Source: an uncultured Eubacteriales bacterium (GTDB taxonomy: Bacteria; Bacillota; Clostridia; Oscillospirales; Oscillospiraceae). From it: 64,000 nucleotides of DNA. Within the stretch, counting starts at the first letter, position 1. Every line of letters starts with the position of its first letter. Position numbers and translations under genes: made by a program. Below are positions 16,125 through 24,330 of the stretch, piece after piece. The notes under the pieces were generated by a model, which saw only the letters and a list, made by a program, of their open reading frames with translations, made no database searches and was not told where the DNA came from. The stretch spans positions 1 through 64,000 of the forward strand of contig UQZR01000013.1 in the NCBI GenBank assembly GCA_900545585.1. The letters are read 5' to 3'.

Positions 16125-17006
16125 ATGGAATTCTGGAAGATGAACGGCGCGGGCAACGACTTTATCGTGGTGGATGACCGGCGGAACGCCGTGCCGGACC
16201 ACCGCTGGCCGGAGCTGGCCCGCACCCTGTGCCAGCGGCATCTGTCCATCGGGGCCGACGGCCTCATGGTGGTGAAGCCGCCTGCCTGCGGCGGCGATTA
16301 TCGGATGCTGTTCTTCAACTCCGACGGCTCCATGGGGGAGATGTGCGGCAACGGCGCCCGCTGCATCTGCCGCTACGGCTACGAAAACGGCCTGGCCGGC
16401 GATGTGCAGCGGGTGGAGACCACCGCGGGCCTTGTCACCGGCTGGCGCATGGATCAGCGGCAGTATCGGGTGCGGCTCAACGACCCCTGCCATATCCGCC
16501 TGGACGGCAGGGCGGAGGTGGATGGCCGCACCTACGACTATGCCTATCTGGAGCTGGGCGACCCGGGCATCCCCCACGCGGCGGTGCCCATGGCGGGCTT
16601 ACGGGACTGCGATCAGGCGGCGCTGTTCCATCTGGGTCGTCAGCTCCGGTACTACAAGGACTTTCCCAAGGGCGCCAACGTCAACTTTTACGAGCTCATC
16701 GGCCCCGACCACGTGTACGAGCGCACCTACGAGCGGGGCGTGGAGGACTTCACCTACGCCTGCGGCACCGGCACCGGCTCCGTGGTGACGGTGCTGACGC
16801 TGCTGGGCAAGGTGTCCGGCAAAAACGTACAGGTGGACATGACCGGCGGGCGGCTCGTCATCGACGTGGAGCGCGACGCCGCGGGCCGCGTTGCCGACCT
16901 GTACCTCACCGGCCCCACCAACATCGTCTGCAAGGGCCGGATCACCGATGAGACGCTGCCGCCGGACAGCGGTACCGGATGTGGGCCGGATGCCGTACTG
17001 TCATAG
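16125..17006 (+). CDS. dapF: Diaminopimelate epimerase
   Basis: 293 residues from ATG 16125, 8 bases after AGAGGAG; the upstream open frame overlaps terminators and is not coding. The two catalytic cysteines are in MCGNGARC (near residue 73) and YACGTGTGS (near 212), with the GAGNDF motif at residues 8-13. It converts LL- to meso-diaminopimelate for peptidoglycan and lysine. Some C-terminal residues after the core (DETLPPDSGTG) are likely a non-conserved tail. It is a single-gene unit here, with terminators on both sides. Confidence 0.95.
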   Translation: MEFWKMNGAGNDFIVVDDRRNAVPDHRWPELARTLCQRHLSIGADGLMVVKPPACGGDYRMLFFNSDGSMGEMCGNGARCICRYGYENGLAGDVQRVETTAGLVTGWRMDQRQYRVRLNDPCHIRLDGRAEVDGRTYDYAYLELGDPGIPHAAVPMAGLRDCDQAALFHLGRQLRYYKDFPKGANVNFYELIGPDHVYERTYERGVEDFTYACGTGTGSVVTVLTLLGKVSGKNVQVDMTGGRLVIDVERDAAGRVADLYLTGPTNIVCKGRITDETLPPDSGTGCGPDAVLS

Positions 17007-17043
17007 TGCCAAAGCCGCCAAACGGCCGTACTTTTCTGCATAT

Positions 17044-17082
17044 AAAAGCAGGACAGTTCTGAGAACTGCCCTGCTTTTTGTG
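17044..17082. terminator. Bidirectional terminator dapF / DUF4317
   Basis: AAAGCAGGACAGTTCT pairs with AGAACTGCCCTGCTTT, with T and A runs on either side, between convergent genes. Confidence 0.9.
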
Positions 17083-17087
17083 TTTTT

Positions 17088-18245
17088 TCAGCAGCTTTCC
17101 CTGTTCTGAGGATTGGGGATGTTCACGGCGATGCCGTTGACCTCCACGCTCTCATCGGCGGGGATGAGGATGTATTTCCGCCCATCGATGACCCGTGCCT
17201 CGATCATGGCACTGTACTCCGGCGACACGGAGATCTTCACCTCCGGCGTAGTGATCTGAAACTTGCCGCTTTCCATCAGGTTCCTGGCGTCCAGCGCCGC
17301 GTCGTCGCCGTACTGGCGGCGGCACTCCTCCTGAAAGGCCTCGGCCTGCCGGACGGTAGCGCCGCTGCCCGCCAGCATGTCACCCACCTCGTGGAGCGTC
17401 AGCGTCAGGGGCTGGGGGTCGCGGCTCTCCTTGTGCTCCACGATGCGCTGGCGCAGCTGCTCGTGGACGGACTGCACCACATCGTAGCTGCAATCCTGCT
17501 GCAGCGTGTCGCCCAGCGCCGTACCGAAGGCGTTTTTCTGCTCCTCGGCGGACAGCGGCGGCGTCACGCGGAATACCGCGTCGATGACCTCCTGGTGGAT
17601 CTCAGCGGCGTTTTTGCTGTAAAACAGGGCGTTGTAGATGTTGGCGGCGCGGTCATCAAAGGCGGGGAACAGGAATCCCAGCTCCGGCGGCAGCGCGATG
17701 TGACCGGTGGACGCGCTGTGGAAGCCGCTGTTCTCATTGTTGTATTTCAGCTCCAGCGTCGGGGCTTTTACAGGGCAGATGCTGCACAGAAAGTACTGGA
17801 ACACCGTGTCGGAGCCGTCGGAAAACATCTCGTCGTCGCGGCCCTTATAGGGCACATCGTAGGTGTCGGCAGCCAGCAGGATGAGATAGTTGGTCTCGCC
17901 CATGTCCATGGCGTCGATGATGCGGCGGTACAGGGCCTCCCGGGCGTCCTTATCCTGCGCGCTGCTCTGCCGCACGGCCTGAAGCAGGCGGTGCTCGTCG
18001 CTGCCGGCCACCTGCGCCGTGGAAAATTCGATATTGATGAGGTTTCGGCCCAGCCCGCCGGACAGAGCCTTTTTCAGCAGCCCCAGGTACATCTCCTGCT
18101 CCTCCTGGGACATGAGTCCCATGGATTCGTCGATATAGGCGATGATCTCGCGGCTGCTGTTGACGTAGCAGCCGTAGATACGGCTGATGGAATTTTTATC
18201 CAGCTTGAAGCGCCGGCGTATCTCGTTGAGCTCTTTCTGATTCAT
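17088..18245 (-). CDS. DUF4317 protein
   Basis: 385 residues beginning MNQKELNEIRRRFKLDKNSI, ATG 18245 after AAGGAGG. The family is common in Clostridia, has no known function and no enzyme motif that I can point to; the protein looks soluble, with acidic stretches and a domain near residues 20-190 followed by an alpha-beta tail. The longer open frame upstream is the MITE-like insert, not coding. Its promoter appears to lie beyond that insert, so the mRNA should have a long structured leader. Confidence 0.9.
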   Translation of the reverse strand: MNQKELNEIRRRFKLDKNSISRIYGCYVNSSREIIAYIDESMGLMSQEEQEMYLGLLKKALSGGLGRNLINIEFSTAQVAGSDEHRLLQAVRQSSAQDKDAREALYRRIIDAMDMGETNYLILLAADTYDVPYKGRDDEMFSDGSDTVFQYFLCSICPVKAPTLELKYNNENSGFHSASTGHIALPPELGFLFPAFDDRAANIYNALFYSKNAAEIHQEVIDAVFRVTPPLSAEEQKNAFGTALGDTLQQDCSYDVVQSVHEQLRQRIVEHKESRDPQPLTLTLHEVGDMLAGSGATVRQAEAFQEECRRQYGDDAALDARNLMESGKFQITTPEVKISVSPEYSAMIEARVIDGRKYILIPADESVEVNGIAVNIPNPQNRESC

Positions 18246-18256
18246 AGATGCCTCCT

Positions 18257-18533
18257 TACCATCAGTTGACAAGGGCGAACGCGGTTTTGACGGGCCGAAA
18301 TGCGCCCATACAGCGTCAAGCCCCCTGGCAATACGCCAGTATTCCCTGCGGGCCTTTTCTTGTCTGGACACATTTCTGCTCCGGCCAAACTGCTTCGCAC
18401 CTGTCAGCGATGGTTTTTCGAGTGATTTTTGGTTTTTGAGACGCAGGCTTGCTGGCGCAAGCCAAGGCGAAAAGGGAAAAAAGCGCCGAAAAGGTGCGGT
18501 GACAGGCGTGTTTGCCCTTGTTAACTGATGGTA
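18257..18533. repeat. MITE-like element in the DUF4317 leader
   Basis: The ends are near-perfect inverted repeats: CCATCAGTTGACAAGGGC at 18259 and its reverse complement with one change ending at 18531, with similarity continuing for about 26 bases. A TA dinucleotide flanks both sides (18257-18258, 18532-18533), as expected for IS630/mariner-type insertion. The 273-base body has no gene. Its left end lies only a base or two from the DUF4317 ribosome site. Confidence 0.75.
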
Positions 18534-18548
18534 GCGATGACGGGGGAT

Positions 18549-18577
18549 ATTGTACCACATCGCGGCGCGGCAGGCAA
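18549..18577 (-). promoter_or_regulatory. Promoter of DUF4317 gene, upstream of the MITE
   Basis: On the minus strand TTGCCT, 17 bases, TACAAT. It lies on the far side of the insert, so transcription should pass through all of it. Confidence 0.55.
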
Positions 18578-18748
18578 CCGGCGGGAGACGTCTTTTTCAC
18601 CCACCCGAAATTCCGATCATGCCAAACAAAGGAGCGGTGGAGCGGCTGCCGGCGGTGAACATACGGGAGAAGCGGGAGCTCCTCACCGTGGGAAAGAGGG
18701 GAGGCGGACAAGTGTATGTGCTGCCGCGTGTGACGTACATAAGAACAA

Positions 18749-18783
18749 AGACAGCCCCTTCGGCGCATGCCGGAGGGGCTGAC
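18749..18783 (-). terminator. Terminator of the IclR gene
   Basis: On the minus strand CAGCCCCTCCGGC pairs with GCCGAAGGGGCTG, followed by TCTTTGTTCTT. Confidence 0.8.
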
Positions 18784-18794
18784 TGATATTGGTG

Positions 18795-19562
18795 TCAGGC
18801 TTCGCGATAGCCCAGAGCGGCGGAGATCATGGCGGCGGTGGCGCAGACCTGCTCCACTGCGCTGCGGAACTCGTCGGAATGGGTGCTGCGGAACATGCCG
18901 ATAACGCCCACGGTGTAGCGCACGGTGCGGTCCACCGTGTAGACCGGCGCGGAGATGGACCGCAGGCCGATCTTGTACTCGCCGTTTTCGATGGCGAAGC
19001 CGTCGGTGCGGCAGGCGTCCACCTCCTGCAGCAGGGCGGATACGTCCGTGATGGTGTGTGGGGTGAACTGCGTCATGCTCTGGCGGCGCAGCAGCTTCTC
19101 TGCCTGGGCACGGGGCATATGGGCCAGAAAGACCTTGCCCTGGGACGTACAGTAGATGGGCAGGCGGGCGCCGGCGTCCGACACGATGCGCAGCTTGTCC
19201 CGGGCTTCCACCTGGTCCAGGGTGATGACGCTACCGCCCTCGCAGATGGAGAGCATCACCGATGCGCCGGTGCGCTGGGACAGATGCTCCATGTAGGGGC
19301 GGGCCACGCGGGAGATGTCCCACTTGCGCTCCACCTGGCGGCCGTACTCAAACAGGCGCAGGCCCAGGGCGTACTTGCCCTCCGGCGTCTGGGTGATGAC
19401 ATCATAGGCCCGCATGGTGGTCAGCAGGCCGAACACCGTGCTCTTGGGGTAGCCGGAGCACTCCGTCAGCTCCGCCAGGGTCAGGGGCTTTTCCGCCCGG
19501 CTCAGGGCCTGCAGCAGCTCCATGGCCTTGGCCACGGACAGTATGATGTTGCCGTCCACCAT
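18795..19562 (-). CDS. IclR-family transcription regulator
   Basis: 255 residues. The N-terminal winged helix (SVAKAMELLQALSRAEKPLTLAELTECSGYPKSTVFGLLTTM) is followed by the IclR effector domain (VARPYMEHLSQRTGASVMLS, IYCTSQGKVFLAHMP, GFAIENGEYKIGLRSISAPV). Such regulators sense small organic acids. It is divergent from the NhaC-like gene, which it probably controls; the 126-base gap would hold its site. AAAGAAGG precedes the start. The effector is unknown. Confidence 0.92.
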   Translation of the reverse strand: MVDGNIILSVAKAMELLQALSRAEKPLTLAELTECSGYPKSTVFGLLTTMRAYDVITQTPEGKYALGLRLFEYGRQVERKWDISRVARPYMEHLSQRTGASVMLSICEGGSVITLDQVEARDKLRIVSDAGARLPIYCTSQGKVFLAHMPRAQAEKLLRRQSMTQFTPHTITDVSALLQEVDACRTDGFAIENGEYKIGLRSISAPVYTVDRTVRYTVGVIGMFRSTHSDEFRSAVEQVCATAAMISAALGYREA

Positions 19563-19688
19563 GATGCGTCACCTTCTTTCCCCTGTATCATAGCGCACGG
19601 CGTCGGGGGCTGTCAAGGCGGAAACGCGCTTGCCAGGGGTAAGGAGTGTGTATACTACGGATAACTTTCCAAGTAAGGAGAACGCACC

Positions 19689-20423
19689 ATGGCGGAGATC
19701 ATCATGGCCTTTGCGCCCCTTGTGTTCCTGATCGTCTATGCCCTCAAGACCCGCAAAATGGCGGACGCCATGATATTGGCCACGCTGCTGGCCATGGTGC
19801 TGCTGCACCGGCAGCACTTTCTCACCGGCACCATCGACGCGCTGTACGGTGCGCTGTCCAACTCGTCGTACCAGTTCGTGCTGTGCATCACCATCGGCTT
19901 CGGAGGCATGATCACCCTGTTTCAGGAGTCCGGCGCCCTCATGGGCTTCCGCGACCTGCTGCTGGCGGTGGGGGCGTTCCCCAAGGCGGGAGTGCTGAAG
20001 CGTGCCTACCGGCGGGTGGAGAGCGGCGGCCCCACGTTTGAGCGGGACGAGAAGGCGGAGAAGCTGGTGGACGTTGCCGACGTGGACGAGAGCCGCGCGT
20101 CCTCGGCGTGGAACGCCGTGCCGCCGCTGGCGTTTCTGCTGGTGGGGGCCACGGTATTTGCCGTAGGCGGCTGCTGGGTGGTGATGACCATCGCCATCCC
20201 CGTGTTCGTGCCGCTGGCCCTGTCCATGGGCGTGACGGCGCCCGTCATCATCGCCGCCGTCATGAGCGGTATCGGTCTGGGATACAGCACCTGCTTCTAC
20301 GCCGACGCAGTGTTTATGACCACAGCGGGCACCGGCGTGTCCAACATTACCATCATCAAGGCCACGCAGCCCTATGCCGCAGGCGCTGCGGCTGGGTTTC
20401 TGCTGTGCGGGATACTGGCGTGA
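19689..20423 (+). CDS. Shortened NhaC-family antiporter-like protein
   Basis: 244 residues, about half the usual length of NhaC sodium/proton antiporters (about 450). The N-terminal part (to LLLAVG, near 95) and the C-terminal part (from CWVVMTIAIPVFVPLALSMG, near 163) are recognisable, and so is the soluble central loop (SGGPTFERDEKAEKLVD). The membrane segments on either side of that loop, including the conserved acidic residues of the ion path, are absent. The frame is clean and has a good AAGGAGAA ribosome site. It is either a decayed gene with in-frame deletions or a reduced membrane protein with another role. Divergent from the IclR regulator. Confidence 0.6.
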   Translation: MAEIIMAFAPLVFLIVYALKTRKMADAMILATLLAMVLLHRQHFLTGTIDALYGALSNSSYQFVLCITIGFGGMITLFQESGALMGFRDLLLAVGAFPKAGVLKRAYRRVESGGPTFERDEKAEKLVDVADVDESRASSAWNAVPPLAFLLVGATVFAVGGCWVVMTIAIPVFVPLALSMGVTAPVIIAAVMSGIGLGYSTCFYADAVFMTTAGTGVSNITIIKATQPYAAGAAAGFLLCGILA

Positions 20424-20433
20424 GAGAGCCTGC

Positions 20434-20462
20434 GGGGCGCTTCCGGCGGGAAGCGCCCCTTC
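20434..20462 (+). terminator. Intrinsic terminator
   Basis: GGGGCGCTTCC pairs with GGAAGCGCCCC around GGCG, followed by TT, after the NhaC-like gene. Confidence 0.75.
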
Positions 20463-20548
20463 ACATTCTTTACGGAGCCTTAACTTGGCGGGCGGCGGGG
20501 GATATGCTATAATAAAACATCTTTACAAAAAGGAGGCATTGCACATCT

Positions 20549-20659
20549 ATGGATACTGACGGCGGTGACTACCCCTATGACCACTTGAGCTGCCATCTGT
20601 TTTTGCCTGCATATCTGCCCCGCGTCCTGCGGAGCGGACGTGCTTTTTTGCGCTTGTAG
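20549..20659 (+). CDS. Leader peptide ORF before the CNNM/CorC transporter
   Basis: A 36-residue ORF with a strong AAAAAGGAGG ribosome site 13 bases before ATG. Its N-terminus is acidic with a proline (MDTDGGDYPYDH), then hydrophobic (LFLPAYLPRVL), then basic. A hairpin with a T run (20621-20649) lies entirely inside the ORF, so a ribosome that keeps translating would prevent the terminator. I do not know a family for it. A role as a translation-sensing leader is inference; the layout is what the sequence shows. Confidence 0.5.
   Translation: MDTDGGDYPYDHLSCHLFLPAYLPRVLRSGRAFLRL
20621..20649 (+). terminator. Attenuator-like terminator in the leader ORF
   Basis: CGCGTCC pairs with GGACGTG (one G-U pair) around TGCGGAGC, followed by C and six T. 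It lies 62 bases before the transporter start and inside the leader ORF. Confidence 0.65.
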
Positions 20660-20710
20660 GGGCGCTTTTGCGGCGTAAAAACAAAGACGACAGAAAAGGA
20701 GTTACATAGC

Positions 20711-21970
20711 TTGTCAACAACGACCTGTATCATCATGATGGCGGTATGCCTGGCGCTGTCCGCCTATTTTTCGGCCACGGAGACGGCCTTTTCCTCCGCC
20801 AACACCACGCGCCTGCGGGCCATGGCGGAGAAGGGCAGCAGGAACGCGGCGCTGGCATGCCGCCTGCTGGAGAAGTACGACCGGCTGCTGTCCACCATCC
20901 TTATCGGCAACAATATCGTCAACATCGCCACTGCGTCCATCGGTACCGTGCTGTTCGTGCGGCACTACGGGGAGGCGGGAGCCACCATCTCCACCGTGGT
21001 GGTGACGGTGGTGGTGCTGATCTTCGGCGAGATCTCCCCCAAGAGCATCGCCAAGGACTGCGCGGAGAAATGCGCCGCGCTGTCGGCACCCATTCTGCAG
21101 GTGCTCATCTGGGTGCTGACGCCGCTGAACGCGATGTTCGCCCTGTGGAAGAAGCTGCTGAGCCGCGTGTTCCGGCTGAACGGCGACAGCAAAATGTCCC
21201 AGGAGGAGCTGCTGCTGTTGGTGGACGAGGTGCAGCAGGAGGGCAGTATCGACCGTGACGAGGGCGAACTGCTGAAAAACGCCATCGGCTTTTCCGAGCA
21301 GACGGCGGAGGACATTCTCATCCATCGGGTGGATCTGACGGCGCTGCCCATCACCGCTGCGAAAGAGGAGGCGGCAGAGCTGTTCACCCGAACGAAATAC
21401 TCCCGCCTGCTGGTGTATGAGGGGTCCATCGACCATATCCTGGGCACCATCCACCGCAAGGACTTCTACGTGGGCTGCGGCGTGACGGAGAAGCCGCTGG
21501 CGGACATCGTGGTGCCGCCGGTGTTTGCGCTGGAGAGCGAGCCCATCCGGCAGCTGCTGAAAAAGCTGCAGCAGGCCAAGACCCACGTGGCGGTGGTGCT
21601 GGACGAGTGCGGCGGCACCTGCGGCATCGTCACCATGGAGGACATTTTAGAGGAGCTGGTGGGCGAGATCTGGGACGAGCACGAGCAGGAGGAGACACCG
21701 GTGCGGCGGCTGGGGCCCGACAGCTGGGCCGTGGACGCAGGCATGGATCTGGAGAACTTCGCCGCGCAGTTCCACATCAAGACCGACTCGGAGATGGTGT
21801 CCGTCAGCGGCTGGGTCATGGAGCAGTTCGGACGGGTGCCGGAGAAGGGTGACAGCTTCGACTGCGGCGGCCTGCATGTGGAGGTCACGCAGGTGGAGAA
21901 CCACCGTATCGGCGCGGTGCGCGTCACGGCGCCGGCCGGACAGGACGCGCCGCAGCAGGCGGCGGGATAA
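20711..21970 (+). CDS. CNNM/CorC (hemolysin-like) ion transporter
   Basis: 419 residues starting with TTG 20711, 9 bases after AAAAGGAG. Order: DUF21 membrane domain (about 1-180; SAYFSATETAFSSANTTRL, IGNNIVNIATASIGT, FGEISPKSIAKDC), a CBS pair (about 195-320), and a C-terminal CorC/HlyC domain (about 335-410). Bacterial relatives such as MpfA and YhdP export magnesium. Upstream leader structure suggests attenuation. Terminator follows. Confidence 0.93.
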   Translation: MSTTTCIIMMAVCLALSAYFSATETAFSSANTTRLRAMAEKGSRNAALACRLLEKYDRLLSTILIGNNIVNIATASIGTVLFVRHYGEAGATISTVVVTVVVLIFGEISPKSIAKDCAEKCAALSAPILQVLIWVLTPLNAMFALWKKLLSRVFRLNGDSKMSQEELLLLVDEVQQEGSIDRDEGELLKNAIGFSEQTAEDILIHRVDLTALPITAAKEEAAELFTRTKYSRLLVYEGSIDHILGTIHRKDFYVGCGVTEKPLADIVVPPVFALESEPIRQLLKKLQQAKTHVAVVLDECGGTCGIVTMEDILEELVGEIWDEHEQEETPVRRLGPDSWAVDAGMDLENFAAQFHIKTDSEMVSVSGWVMEQFGRVPEKGDSFDCGGLHVEVTQVENHRIGAVRVTAPAGQDAPQQAAG

Positions 21971-21981
21971 CAGAGAAAAGA

Positions 21982-22010
21982 GGAGCATGCGGGGCATGCT
22001 CCTTTTTTGG
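21982..22010 (+). terminator. Intrinsic terminator
   Basis: GGAGCATGC pairs with GCATGCTCC, followed by six T. Confidence 0.92.
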
Positions 22011-22071
22011 CGGGACGCTCCCTCTTTTTTTACAGAGGCATCAAAAAATTCGTCAGAATGGCAAAAAATAT

Positions 22072-22101
22072 TTGAGATTGGCGGGGCGGACGTGGTATAC
22101 T
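22072..22101 (+). promoter_or_regulatory. Promoter of the xanthine-type permease
   Basis: TTGAGA, 18 bases, TATACT. The leader after it holds two GC hairpins (AGCGCTC/GGAGCGCT and CGCCGCG/CGCGGCG) without a T run. No purine riboswitch core is visible. Confidence 0.7.
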
Positions 22102-22169
22102 GTGTTTGATAAGCGCTCTCGGAGCGCTCTGCGCCGCGGGAAGCGCGGCGGGCAGAAGGAGGACCTACC

Positions 22170-23528
22170 ATGCGAAAGATCCAGTCCAGCCAGCAGGCAT
22201 TGTTCCAATTCCGCGGTATCCCGCCGGTGGGGATGGCCATCTCCATGGCATTGCAGCATCTGGTGGCCATGGTCGTGGGGTGCGTGACACCGGCCATCAT
22301 CATCGCCCACGCCGCGGGACTGCCCCAGAGCCAGCGGGTGCTCCTCATCCAGGCATCGCTGGTGATGTCCGCCGTCACCACGCTGCTGCAGCTTTTTCCC
22401 ATCGGGGGACGGTTCGGCGCGGGACTGCCGGTGATCTTCGGCGTCAGCTTTGCGTATCTGCCCAGCATGCAGGCCATCGTCTCCGGCCACGGCGGGCTGT
22501 CCGCGGTGGCGGGGGCCATGATCGTGGGCGGCGTCATCGCCACGCTGGTGGGCATTTTCATCAAGCCCATCCACAGGCTGTTCCCGCCGGTCATCACCGG
22601 CACGGTGGTGTTCACCATCGGCCTTTCCCTGTACCCCACGGCCATCAACTACATGGCCGGCGGCACTGGCAATACCTACGCCTCCGTGGTGGAGGAGCGG
22701 GGCCTCACCGAGGCGCTGGTCTATGGCTCGTGGCAGAACTGGGCCGTCGCGGCGTTCACGCTGACGGTGGTGCTGGTGTTGACCAACCACGGAAAGGGCA
22801 TCTGCAGGCTGGCATCCATTCTGCTGGGCATCCTGGCGGGTTACGCAGCGGCGTTCATCGCGGGGATGGTGGACCTGTCCGGCATCGGCGAGGCGGCATG
22901 GTTCTCCCTGCCGCAGCTGCTGCCCTTCGGCATCACGTTCGAGCCATCCGGCTGTATCGCGCTGGGGCTGCTGTTCGCCATCAATTCCATCCAGGCCATC
23001 GGCGACCTGACGGCCACCACGGTGGGCGGCATGGATCGCCAGCCCACGGACCGCGAATTGCAGGGCGGCATCGTGGCCTACGGCGTCAGCAATATCCTGA
23101 CGGCGCTGCTGGGCGGTCTGCCCACGGCCACGTATTCCCAGAACGTGGGCATCGTGGCTACCAACAAGGTGGTGAACCGGTGGGTGTTTGCCCTCACCGG
23201 CGGGTTCCTGCTGCTGGCGGGCGTGGTGCCCAAGTTCTCCGCCGTGCTGACCACCATCCCCCAGTGCGTGCTGGGCGGGGCCACGGTGGCGGTGTTCTCC
23301 ACCATCGCCATGACCGGCATGAAGCTCATTGCGGCGGAGGGCATCACGGCGCGGAACACCACCATCGTGGGGCTGTCTGCGGCGCTGGGCGTGGGCATCT
23401 CCCAGGCCTCTGCGGCGCTGGAGCAGTTCCCCGAGGCCGTCACCACCATCTTCGGCAAGTCGCCGGTGGTCATTGCCACGCTGATGGCGGTGCTGTTGAA
23501 TCTGGTGCTGCCGCGGGAGGAAAAATAA
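22170..23528 (+). CDS. Xanthine/uracil permease (NCS2 family)
   Basis: 452 residues with about fourteen membrane segments. The family motifs are present: FGVSFAYLP, NSIQAIGDLTATTVGGMDRQPTDREL with the conserved Glu/Asp region, and GLPTATYSQNVGIVATNKVVNR. The QN of SQNVG favours purine (xanthine/urate) over uracil. It takes up nucleobases with a proton or sodium. AAGGAGG precedes ATG. It stands alone between terminators. It is distinct from the uracil permease at 28159, which has TTYGENTGV in the same place. Confidence 0.92.
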   Translation: MRKIQSSQQALFQFRGIPPVGMAISMALQHLVAMVVGCVTPAIIIAHAAGLPQSQRVLLIQASLVMSAVTTLLQLFPIGGRFGAGLPVIFGVSFAYLPSMQAIVSGHGGLSAVAGAMIVGGVIATLVGIFIKPIHRLFPPVITGTVVFTIGLSLYPTAINYMAGGTGNTYASVVEERGLTEALVYGSWQNWAVAAFTLTVVLVLTNHGKGICRLASILLGILAGYAAAFIAGMVDLSGIGEAAWFSLPQLLPFGITFEPSGCIALGLLFAINSIQAIGDLTATTVGGMDRQPTDRELQGGIVAYGVSNILTALLGGLPTATYSQNVGIVATNKVVNRWVFALTGGFLLLAGVVPKFSAVLTTIPQCVLGGATVAVFSTIAMTGMKLIAAEGITARNTTIVGLSAALGVGISQASAALEQFPEAVTTIFGKSPVVIATLMAVLLNLVLPREEK

Positions 23529-23529
23529 C

Positions 23530-23565
23530 GAAAAAAGAGACGGCATAGCCGTCTCTTTTTTATGC
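23530..23565. terminator. Bidirectional terminator
   Basis: AAAAAAGAGACGGC pairs with GCCGTCTCTTTTTT around ATA, between the convergent permease and exonuclease genes. Confidence 0.9.
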
Positions 23566-24318
23566 GTCGGTGAGCTCCAGTACCACGGGGCAGTGGTCGC
23601 TGCCGGTGATCTCCGGCCAGATGTCGGCGTTTTTGACGCGAGGCATCAGGCGCTGGGACACGATGAAGTAGTCGATGCGCCATCCGGCGTTGTTTTCCCG
23701 GGCGTGGAAGCGGTAGCTCCACCACGAATAGGCGCCGGTGCGGTCGGGGTACAGGGCGCGGAAGGTGTCCACAAAGCCGCTGGAGAGCAGACGGGTCATC
23801 TTGGCGCGCTCCTCGTCGGAGAAGCCGGGGTTCATCCGGTTGGATTTGGGATTCTTCAGGTCGATCTCCTGATGGGCCACGTTCAGGTCGCCGCAGTACA
23901 CCACCGGCTTTTTGGCGTCCAGCTCCAGGAGGTAGTCGCGGATGTCATCCTCCCAGGCCATGCGGTAGTCCAGACGGGCCAGCTGGTCCTTGGAGTTGGG
24001 GGTGTAGCAGCAGACTAGATAGAAGTTCTCGAATTCCGCCGTGATGACCCGTCCCTCGTGGCGGTGTACGTCATCCCCGAAGTCGTAGGTCACGGACAAG
24101 GGCTGGCGGCGTGTGAACACGGCGGTGCCGGAGTAGCCGGCTTTGTCAGCGCTGTTCCAGAAGCGGTAGTAGCCCTCCAGCGGGAAATCGGCCTGCTCCG
24201 GCCGCATTTTCGTCTCCTGCAGGCAGATGACATCGGCATCGGCCAGGGCGCAGAAGTCCAGAAAGCCCTTATTCAGGCAGGCCCGCAGGCCATTGACGTT
24301 CCATGAGATCAATCGCAT
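23560..24318 (-). CDS. xth: Exodeoxyribonuclease III / AP endonuclease
   Basis: 252 residues. The family landmarks are LISWNVNGLRA at the N-terminus, ICLQETKM with the metal-binding Glu, GDLNVAHQEIDL with Asp and Asn, and GSDHCPVVLEL with the catalytic Asp-His at the end. It cuts DNA at abasic sites in base excision repair. The WRIDYFIVS segment matches the ExoA/APE1 branch. It is 12 bases after the metallo-hydrolase gene stop region, so the two may be co-transcribed (the hydrolase is upstream). Confidence 0.95.
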   Translation of the reverse strand: MRLISWNVNGLRACLNKGFLDFCALADADVICLQETKMRPEQADFPLEGYYRFWNSADKAGYSGTAVFTRRQPLSVTYDFGDDVHRHEGRVITAEFENFYLVCCYTPNSKDQLARLDYRMAWEDDIRDYLLELDAKKPVVYCGDLNVAHQEIDLKNPKSNRMNPGFSDEERAKMTRLLSSGFVDTFRALYPDRTGAYSWWSYRFHARENNAGWRIDYFIVSQRLMPRVKNADIWPEITGSDHCPVVLELTDA

Positions 24319-24330
24319 GACGGAAGCTCC

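Noticed and set aside
18528..18786. Small plus-strand frames between the MITE and the IclR terminator.
   Set aside because: Overlap a promoter and a terminator, have no convincing ribosome site and no recognisable product.
22102..22169. Purine riboswitch before the xanthine-type permease.
   Set aside because: The leader is only about 65 bases and lacks the conserved purine aptamer loops; two GC hairpins are present but no T run.
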